This document shows positions 56,701 to 64,000 of a DNA stretch of 64,000 nucleotides, in pieces. The position numbers and the translations under genes are program-made. The stretch comes from Henricia sp. BOLD:AAB3569. Its lineage: Eukaryota > Echinodermata > Asteroidea > Spinulosida > Echinasteridae. How positions within the stretch are numbered: the first letter of the stretch is position 1; every line of letters begins with the position of its first letter. The notes under the pieces were generated by a model. It saw nothing but the letters and a program-made list of their open reading frames with translations, made no database searches and was not told where the DNA came from. The stretch spans positions 5,408,501 to 5,472,500 of the forward strand of contig JBBELK010000329.1 in NCBI GenBank assembly GCA_037783545.1, read 5' to 3'.

Positions 56701-59605
56701 TTTCTACACAAGTAATCATTCATATGAGCAAAAACTGCATAAAGTTATTGAGCATTTCAGGGCCCTTTTAAGGATCGACCGTACAATCTAAGGACCATCA
56801 TAATGACTCCTCGAACATGCTATTTTTTTCACTTTTTAGAAACCTCAGTCCAGTCAACTTACCATTAATACGTTGTTGGATTTACGGGGAACATTACAAT
56901 TGTTTACCTACTTCCAACGTTGATTTTCGCAGATTATTGGTGCAATGTTTACCATTCCCTTTCACATTTTTATTTTTATTTTTAAATCTTTTTGCAAGAC
57001 AATTTTCCTTGTATGGCGCCCTCTCTTAGTGATTGTCGGTGTTAAATATGACGCGGCGGGTTGTAAACAATTCACGGCGAATCGTCTTGCACCAAGACTA
57101 CAAAAATCCATGAAAATCACTGATCAAGCTGCTTGCCTTGCATTTTGCATGACAACCCGGATTTAATAAATCAAAATGCACCCATTTATTTTCTTTTGTA
57201 TGTCATCAAATACAGTTTGTGAGTAACAGGCCGAATTACATTGTTCACATTTCAACAAACAGAAAATGACCGAAGGCAGGGTACCAGCATTTAACCATGA
57301 GTTGGTGCCAAATTACCTTCGCACCAAAGCCGAGCCCGAGGTTGAGGAACGAGAACTCCAACTGAAGCAGAAAGCATCAACAATCTCATCTGATCAAGTA
57401 CAGGTAGTGAACTAATCAGGGCTCGAAATTCATGAAAAAATCTGCTAGACCACAGGGTTAGTAGCTTAAATCATTTACTGGACCGACGCTATTTTTACAA
57501 GACCAAAGCCACAAGGAACGTGGATTTACTGCTCGTTAGTTTAAAAATACACTGGACCACTGGTCTAGTACGGTAGAGAAAGCACTAGACCGAGGCTTAA
57601 ATTACTGGCCTCGGTCCACCGGTCCAGTGGGTATTTCGAGCCCTGCTAATGCTAACCATCGGATGTTAATGGAGCTTGTTTAGATTTTTCCAGAAAATGG
57701 ATTTCGTTCTAACCTAACAATCATATAAATTACCTCCCCAAAATACTATCCATGGGAAGAAAACAGGAAATTTGCAATCTCCAATTTGGATGTGGAAGCA
57801 AAAAGGTTGGTGTAATTACTGCACTGCATTTGGAACCAGACAAATTAGTTTACAAAACATCGGTGTTTTTTTTGTTGACGATATCCTTGAAAATATACAG
57901 ATTGAGAGAGCGAAATTTCAAAATGGTAATAAGAAAAATTATGACAAATGGTATGGTATCAAAATCTCAACACCCATGGGAAAAATGGGGGGATCAAAAA
58001 TGTGATCTGGACAAGTGCCTTTAATGCTATTAGTATGTACAGGGTGACCCAAATAAATGCCACACATAAAAACGGCAATAAAATGCACAATCCTTTTGGT
58101 AACATCATATTTGGTGCACATTAACTTGAATCCGTGCATGACTTGTCCACCAAGTTTCAGAGCCAAACAGTCTGTTTTTCCTCTTTCCAAAATGTGTTTA
58201 GATTTTGCACAGTTTACAAAAAAGAAAATCTGTTTTTCATTGTTGTTTTAAAAACTTGCAGCAGAAGCAGATTAACAGCATGAACAAACTGGTCAATCGC
58301 ATTTTGGATATGGTCAACACAGCAAGGGACGATTGGGACGGTGATTCAGCCGGTGAGGATGTTAATGTACATTTAATAATATAGCGCCATTCCATATAGA
58401 TCATGCCGCTGTTGCTATTATTACCGCTGCAATCAGGAAATCACCAGAACCATTTCTCTTCAACTAGGTGGCTGCCAGGCTAAGGCGCACAACCCTATCG
58501 GCACTTCGGGCGAGTTTGTTTCGGACGGATTCAGATTTGCGCAGATCCAATTCACGTGACTTGAATTCCTAGTTGAGAGCAGTTTCGTTTGTTTCTGCGC
58601 GGTATTAAACTCTGGATCTGGATTCGGATCTGTTGTGAAACAAACACGCCCTTAGATTCAAGTCTTGTCTACACGAGCCAACATTTGTTGGTCAACAAGG
58701 TCCAACATCTGTCTGACGATGTCGGCTGACCGAAAGTTGGATGGTGTGGACACCACTCCAGATAACGCCCGACATCATCCAACAAGTTGGTCCATGTTGG
58801 AACATGTACCTATCACCCGACTTTGTTGGAGCTTGTTGGGAAACGGGCCAATAGCAGATTAGAATGCCTGTCACATGAAGGCAGCAACCAACTGCAGTCG
58901 GAATGTGCTGGAACATGAGCACAACTAGTTCCAACAAATGTTGGCTCGTGTAGACGGGCCTTTAAACTAGTGTAGACTCCACTTTAAACTAGTGTAGTCT
59001 GACTTGTACGCATGTTTCGTTTAAACTCAGCAATGCGACTAAGTTCTTTGAGCAACTCCAATCCAGCGGACACAGCAACCTTAGTGGCAGCAGTTACCAC
59101 GGGCAGAAACATGAAACCCATCCGTCTGCCGATGCCGGGTCAACACAGCATGCCTGGCACACCAGGGGGACCGCCAGGCCTGTCACAGCAGCCCAGACCC
59201 GAGCAGCATGGTAAGACAGAAATGCTTACACGTAGTTTGCTAAGCACAAAAATTTGCTTAGCACAGAATTCGTTTGCTTTGTAACATTGATCACCAGTGA
59301 AAATTGTATGTGAAATTGTGTTCTTAGAAAGTGTAGCAGAATTTTGGTAAGTAGACATCACATACGATTTTGGCCGGTCGCCTATTTTGGCAATATAAAG
59401 GCAAGAAAAATCTGTGCTAAGCAAGTTTTTGTGCTTAGCAGTGCCATGAAGTTTGGCCCTGATCTTTAACCATTCTTTCTGAACAGTTTTTATTTTAACT
59501 TTATCTGTTTTTTTTTGCCCAACAGTGCCAATGGGCAAAGCCCCGAGTGTTATCAAGACCAACATCAAAGCAGGAAGCACTGGGCATCCTTATGGCCACC
59601 GATGA
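53742..59605 (+). CDS. MED8: Mediator of RNA polymerase II transcription subunit 8
   Basis: Exons 54797-54915, 55426-55460, 55955-56064, 57263-57403, 58262-58352, 59031-59210 and 59526-59605 (stop TGA) chain in one frame. A proposed first coding exon ends at 53744 and carries only ATG before a GTAAGT donor. Total 252 aa (human 268). MED8 is part of the Mediator head and binds MED18/MED20 and the TBP side. Recognisable blocks are [115 protein letters not shown], then a Gly/Pro-rich tail and [19 protein letters not shown]. Exon 3 is only 35 nt. Exon 6 has a tandem CAGCAG acceptor. The exon 1 placement is the weakest part (about 0.4); everything from exon 2 on is secure. Confidence 0.94.
54010..54200. 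repeat. GCGC-rich foldback in MED8 intron 1
   Basis: GTGGAAGCAATGTGCGTGCG and CGTTGTTTGTGTC are answered by ACACACAACGCGCACGCAC and ATTGCTTCCAC. Confidence 0.85.
54250..54572. repeat. 320-bp palindrome in MED8 intron 1
   Basis: GAAATTACCTCCTTAAATCA and ATACTTCCCACTCGCACTT on the left are answered by AAGTGCAAGTGGGAAGTAT and CAGGAGGTAATTTCC on the right. Confidence 0.85.
55490..55762. repeat. MITE family G, complete copy
   Basis: GGCCAATTTTATGGCGCTGT to CGCCATGAAATTGGCCCC, in MED8 intron 3. Interior shared with the 30710 copy. Confidence 0.85.
56216..56775 (+). repeat. MITE family D copy 1
   Basis: TTAAAGGGCACCTGAAATGG to TTTCAGGGCCCTTTTAAGG, about 555 bp. Matches 63294-63877 throughout. In MED8 intron 4. 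Confidence 0.85.
56776..57262. other. MED8 intron 4, remaining part
   Basis: No exon of the MED8 frame and no repeat recognised. Confidence 0.4.
57417..57648. repeat. Foldback with AGGGCTCGAAAT ends
   Basis: CAGGGCTCGAAATTCATG is answered by GGTATTTCGAGCCCTG. The interior carries inverted CTGGACC words. In MED8 intron 5. Confidence 0.8.
57667..58027 (-). repeat. MITE family C copy
   Basis: TTAATGGAGCTTGTTTAGAT to GGACAAGTGCCTTTAA, in MED8 intron 5. Confidence 0.85.
58380..58502 (-). repeat. TCTAGTGGGTA-type SINE 3' fragment, minus strand
   Basis: On the minus strand GATAGGGTTGTGCGCCTTAG, GAAGAGAAATGGTTCTGGTG and GCAGCGGTAATAATAGCAAC. Confidence 0.85.
58660..58968. repeat. 300-bp foldback in MED8 intron 6
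   Basis: TCTACACGAGCCAACATTTG is answered by CAAATGTTGGCTCGTGTAGA. Inner words CCAACATG and CATGTTGG also pair. Confidence 0.85.
59225..59465. repeat. MITE family G, diverged copy
   Basis: GCTAAGCACAAAAATTTGCTT to AAGTTTTTGTGCTTAGCAGTG with a GCCATGAAGTTTGGCCC end. Fills MED8 intron 7. Confidence 0.75.
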
Positions 59606-60060
59606 AGGAAAATGAACTACACATGAGGACAAGCCATATTTACTTTCATCACACCAGTGTTTGAAACATTGTTGGTACGGTGAAGTCATTTTGGTATAAT
59701 GGGATGTTCAACCAGAGTTTCGAAATTTCAAGTGACTTGAAATAGCCACATCTCTACAGATTTTGAAGCAGTGTACACCATATACCTTTTGAGAATTGGC
59801 AATGTTATAAAGTGCTTTTCAGCAGCGTCATTAATGCATAGTTCCGAGTTTGCCTAGTTAGCCCCGCCCCTTGGATATTGTTGCTATGGCTCACACGCTA
59901 TTGTCAAAATGGCGACACACAAAGCAATGGGACTTTCAACGGAAAGCACAGATTCATTGGAGGTATTCATGTTTCACGGTCGACAGTTATCTTAGAACAC
60001 ACTGAGTAAAGGCCAGTAATACAGAGATGTCATATCATGACATACGTGCTTTCATACCTT
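59606..60060. other. MED8 downstream, nothing recognised
   Basis: Presumed MED8 3' UTR and flank. No AATAAA close to the stop. Confidence 0.4.
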
Positions 60061-60268
60061 TGAACAACGAAACGACCGGCCTTGAAACCAAAAATTCACC
60101 TGGATCATCGCATACAACAATGTACAAATTGTATTGGGCAGAACATCGCATGATGTTGTTGTGAGACAGTGCACTTTGACCTATGTGGGTGATGTCTGCT
60201 AGCTCTGTTGTGATTGGTCGGCGGGTTCGGTTGATTGACAGGTCGGAACTATGCATTGTTTTGATAGA
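60060..60268 (+). repeat. Dispersed repeat K copy, diverged
   Basis: TTGAAACCAAAAATTCACCTG to TTGACAGGTCGGAACTATGC. Confidence 0.7.
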
Positions 60269-60616
60269 TACCAAATTGACAAATCAGCCAAATTTGAGTT
60301 ACACATGGGACAAACGGCAATATGCGCAGGACACACATTTACCTGTATACACCATTCCAGAATGAAATTTGCAGGTGCATATAAGCTTGGTAATGCCCAA
60401 CACACATCATTTAATGAAACATGTGAAATAACCGAGTTATTGCTGATCAGCCTGTTAAATTTCACGTTAATAATATACGCTTTTATATTTGCTGCACCTA
60501 AAAAATCGTAATGACAACTGTAGCATCTCTGCTAAAAGCATGTTTTATTTCTTTATGAGGGTAAGGAGTTTGCTCAAATTAATTTCAAAGTACTGTTTGA
60601 TCAGTATTATGGGCAT

Positions 60617-60760
60617 ATGAGACCCTTTGCAAGGGCGGCCATGACAGGGGGCAGTCACGTTGTCTCCATGCACGAGTAGGCATTTTGTGGATCTATTGTT
60701 ACATCATTACAATATGAAAACTTGCCCCCTGTCGTGGCCGGGGGTGCAAATAGTCTATAG
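60617..60760. repeat. MITE family B copy
   Basis: CCTTTGCAAGGGCGGCCATG to GGCCGGGGGTGCAAATAGTC. Confidence 0.85.
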
Positions 60761-60763
60761 ACC

Positions 60764-60915
60764 GTATCGAATAGCTGCCATCTTGTAGTTGTAAGGGCAC
60801 CTTTTGTTACTTAAACTGTTCAATAAAGTAAGCACAATACGTGCAACCATGCATGTCCTTACGGGAACAAAACAACTGCCCCTCAAGATGGCGGCTATTC
60901 GATACCGTCTATTGG
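60764..60915. repeat. MITE family H copy, adjoining B
   Basis: GACCGTATCGAATAGCTGCC to GGCGGCTATTCGATACCGTC. It begins within a few bases of the end of the B element. Confidence 0.85.
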
Positions 60916-60987
60916 AGTATAACATGAAAGAACTATGGGGATTCTGAATTAAATGGAAATTTTAGTTATTATTAGCTGTACATATAT

Positions 60988-61030
60988 ACATTACCCAACC
61001 AAAGTTTGGACACACCGAACAAGTTTAGGG
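60988..61030. repeat. Possible Tc1-type inverted-repeat end
   Basis: ACCAAAGTTTGGACACACC resembles terminal repeats of some Tc1/mariner elements. No partner end seen. Confidence 0.3.
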
Positions 61031-61116
61031 TTTCCGAAAAGGAAATCTATGATTTTGTTGTTTAATCATAATTCATGTAACGTAAATCAAGCTGTGAAAG
61101 CCAAATTATATAAACA

Positions 61117-61315
61117 CCTCAAAAAAAGTTCGGAAAGTCATGTTTGACTGACGATTTCTCTCTTGTTGCAAAATAATTTTACTTGAATTTTATATCATTG
61201 GAAAGCCCTGTTATTCCTCTTTACGATGATGTGTCATTTGTTATGATTGAGCAATTGGAGGATGTGCAGCACAGCTGAATACGGGGGCGGGTGTAAAGTG
61301 AAATTTGCAATCCCC
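61117..61315. repeat. MITE family E left half, joined to a MITE C fragment
   Basis: AAACACCTCAAAAAAAGTTCG to GGGCGGGTGTAAAGTGAAAT, then directly TTTGCAATCCCCACTTTGGA and GTAATCACTGCACTGC of family C (to about 61380). Confidence 0.8.
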
Positions 61316-61384
61316 ACTTTGGATGTTGAAGCAAACATTTTGGTGTAATCACTGCACTGCTTTATGTAACCGCGGATAAATATT

Positions 61385-61945
61385 TACTAAACTATAAGAA
61401 TCAAATCTAGTATGCAAGATGGCAAGAGATAGACAAACATCTTTATTTAGAAACATTTGTCTTGGGAGATGAGGGCTGGTCCTTCGTAATACAGCCAAAA
61501 ACCTCGAGATTTCCGTAATAAGGGGTTCGCTAAAAGGAAAAGCGGAATTGGATATATACCAAGGACAGACAAAGAGGTAGCACACCGAAATGTTCTACCC
61601 CATAAGATAGAGGACAAGCACTTCAGAGCCTCCAGGCAATTAATAGACCTCGTGTTCTCAAACTTTATTCCTGGCCATTGCCCCTCGTTTCTAACGGGGC
61701 CTGATTTAGTTGGGTACACCGAGACGTCTGGTGGTCTCCTGATATTTAATATGCATCGGTCACCCCATATATAGGTGAAATGGTCGATTATCGATGGAAT
61801 AAACTTGCAAGTGAAAAGGCGCGTGACGTAGTATACAACTGCTTAGCACCTGAAACGAGGCTGTCGGTACTAGTTTGAAATTTATCAAGTATCGGAATTT
61901 TCGAGAATTTTGTCCAATGAACTAGAGCTTCACTTCGGCTTGCTT
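61385..61945. other. Nothing recognised
   Basis: A 90-residue and a 78-residue minus-strand frame overlap here, without domain features. Confidence 0.4.
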
Positions 61946-61950
61946 TTTCC

Positions 61951-62100
61951 TATAGAGCTTTTGCACCGGTGGCCATGACAGGGGGCAGGTTTTCATATTT
62001 AAATGATGTGACAATAGATCCACAAAGTGCCTACTCATGCTTGACGTACAGTGACAATGTGACTGTCCCCTGTCATGGCCGTCGTGCAAGGGCTCTATAG
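61951..62100. repeat. MITE family B copy
   Basis: TATAGAGCTTTTGCACCGGTG to GTCGTGCAAGGGCTCTATAG; the arms are perfect over the last 8 bases. Confidence 0.9.
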
Positions 62101-62700
62101 GAACGTCGATGGCACGTACAGTTCTCGTTGAACAAGCAGAGGCCAACATGGAGGCACTGCAGAAGAAAACATTTGATGGCATACGCCATTAGTTCAGAAT
62201 GAAGGAATTGTTGGCTATTATTGTTCACAACAATGAGCAATGGCGTGCTTTGGCCAAACGTTGAAAATCGGAAAACCCTGGCACAAGCAAAGCAACTCGA
62301 CAAGAAAGACGTCAACTAGTAGGCCTATGGAGAAATTACAAATTGTCTTCGAAAATGGTGATGAAAATTTGCAAATGGAAAGACTCGCGGTGCAATGGCT
62401 CAGTATCTGAAACGAGGATGGTGCCATTTTTAAATTTGTCAGTTACCGCAAATTCAGAAGTCCGGAGTTGGTCTGTAGGATGTCTAGTGAACATCCAAAA
62501 GACGGATGATGAATTGAGATGTGCAATAATCCCAATTCAATCACAACGAAAATGATGGGCAATGTGGAGCAAAATGTTCGAAGACTCACGAGAATACAGG
62601 AAGCCGGCAGGAAATTAGGGTCGAGAGAAGTACAACTAGAACACTCGTACATGGAGATATAAAAGCGCCGATTGTAACAGTTTTACCATCTTTAATAGGC
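62101..62700 (+). pseudogene. Possible decayed coding remnant, unidentified
   Basis: From 62110 a frame opens MARTVLVEQAEANMEALQKK and stops within 30 codons; coding-like stretches then continue in other frames up to about 62550. The composition is less AT-rich than the flanks. I do not recognise the protein. It could be a fragment of a transposon or processed gene, or chance. Confidence 0.2.
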
Positions 62701-62814
62701 TACGGTATATCTTAGAACTTCTACTAAAAATGTAGAAATATATATTGGAAGTCAAAAGAGAAACTTTTAAATATACAATTTTTTCACATTTTCAGCAGAA
62801 AGGTCGAACTGGGG

Positions 62815-63050
62815 CCAATTTCATAAAGCTGTTTAGCAGAAAAATTTGCTTATTCAAAAATTTGTCTGCTTTATAAAAATAGGTTAATAGTTGTATGTCA
62901 ACTTGTGTTTTTAGCAAGAATAGCAGAACACCAGTCAATTGTAATGCACATCATATAAGATTTTGACTGAAAACCCATTTTATAAAGCAAACAAATTTTT
63001 TATTAAGCAACTGTTTCTGCTAAACAGCTTTATGAAATTGGCCCCTGGGC
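62815..63050. repeat. MITE family G, complete copy
   Basis: GGGGCCAATTTCATAAAGCTG and its complement at 63046. The interior folds with GCAGAAAAATTTGCTTA. About 235 bp. Confidence 0.9.
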
Positions 63051-63293
63051 AGTTCACAGATAGAGAGGGATTCAAGCCTCAGTGTCGTACCAACTTTTGG
63101 GTTAGGTCTACCAATTGGTGAAATTGATATGTAAGGAATAATTGTCGTCAGTCATAAGCGTTTTAACATAGTACATACAAAAAGAAAAGAAAAACATCTT
63201 GATAATATTCTTTTGATGCATGTTCAGCATACAAAGCATGAGGGAAGCATTTTTATAGCTTGTCTCAAAGTGGTGGAAATCCGTGGAATTTCT

Positions 63294-63880
63294 TTAAAGG
63301 GCCCCTTATTTAGGATTTGTATCAATGAAATCTATGCTTTAAAACCACTCTACTCAGTTAAAGTCATAAAAATCCTATTTGGAGCTTGCTTTGGGGGTTA
63401 AAACGAAGGTTTTTAGTTTTTATGCTAATGAAAATATGCATATTCATGACCAAGGTCACGATGTCACAAGAGGCACAGACAGGAAAATCACATACAATTG
63501 TGCACAAACGATTCCACTTTTTTCTCAATTTTCCTGAAACTTTTGTAATCCATGGCTGTTTGAGTTTGATTTACATGTTGCCTGCTGTAAGCCATGATAA
63601 AACTGGGGGTAGAAACTGCAGCAATTTGCCACAAGTCCAACTTGAAGTCTTATGTTTTTTCTTAACTTTTCCCTTCTGTCTTCCTTATGTGATGCACTAA
63701 AAACAGCGCCCTCTGTCTGTGATTTATTGCAATGAAATCTTCAAAGTTGCAAAAGGCCACCTTTTATTGATTTTACATCCAAACGAACAATAGTATGTCT
63801 CGCTGAACAAGTATTCCATCATTATGAAGCAAAGCTTAGGCACAAAGTTATTTTGGATGTCACAGGCCCTTTAAGCTATT
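63294..63880 (+). repeat. MITE family D copy 2
   Basis: TTTAAAGGGCCCCTTATTTAG to CACAGGCCCTTTAAG, about 580 bp. Confidence 0.85.
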
Positions 63881-64000
63881 TTGAACCACATAAAATATTG
63901 TCCGCGGCTTATTCTATTTTTAACTTAAAATATGACTATATGTAGGCCTACAGTGTTTATTTATTTTAGTATTTGTTTAATTATTATATATTTCAAGCAT

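Overview
This is animal nuclear DNA: six multi-exon protein genes with GT-AG introns, set in dense short interspersed repeats. The proteins look like invertebrate deuterostome orthologues of vertebrate genes. The repeats (GCC-rich TAGGCCTA words, foldback elements, several tRNA-derived SINE families) are what I would expect in an echinoderm, perhaps a sea star. The species assignment is inference with low confidence. I see no bacterial, phage, CRISPR or plasmid features.

Layout. Positions 590-2957 (-) hold the first three coding exons of LRRC40, which runs off the left edge. Positions 6627-11502 (+) hold a complete five-exon PNKP (DNA 3'-phosphatase/5'-kinase) with no FHA domain. Positions 14190-23134 (-) hold a complete nine-exon DHCR24 (delta-24-sterol reductase). 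Positions 25942-38058 (+) hold an eleven-exon FANCC (Fanconi anaemia core complex). Positions 40287-49586 (+) hold an eleven-exon secreted lipase of the pancreatic lipase family. Positions 53742-59605 (+) hold an eight-exon MED8 (Mediator head), whose first coding exon may carry only the start codon. Positions 59606-64000 show no gene, only repeats. LRRC40/PNKP and DHCR24/FANCC are divergent pairs, PNKP/DHCR24 converge, and the last three genes run in tandem. I chained every exon by reading phase and splice sites, and each complete gene gives one uninterrupted frame.

The genes do not form one pathway. PNKP and FANCC both act in DNA repair, but nothing shows co-regulation. The other genes serve sterol synthesis, fat digestion, transcription and an LRR protein of uncertain role.

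The rest is mobile-element debris. I can recognise about a dozen short foldback (MITE-like) families, several with copies flanked by TTTAAA or ending in TATAGACC. There are five tRNA-like SINE families, one copy nested inside a MITE with an 11-bp target-site duplication. There are also near-perfect palindromes, a 300-bp tandem duplication and five long G or C tracts. I found no convincing new multi-gene system; the most unusual material is this collection of small elements and a few exon-level oddities.
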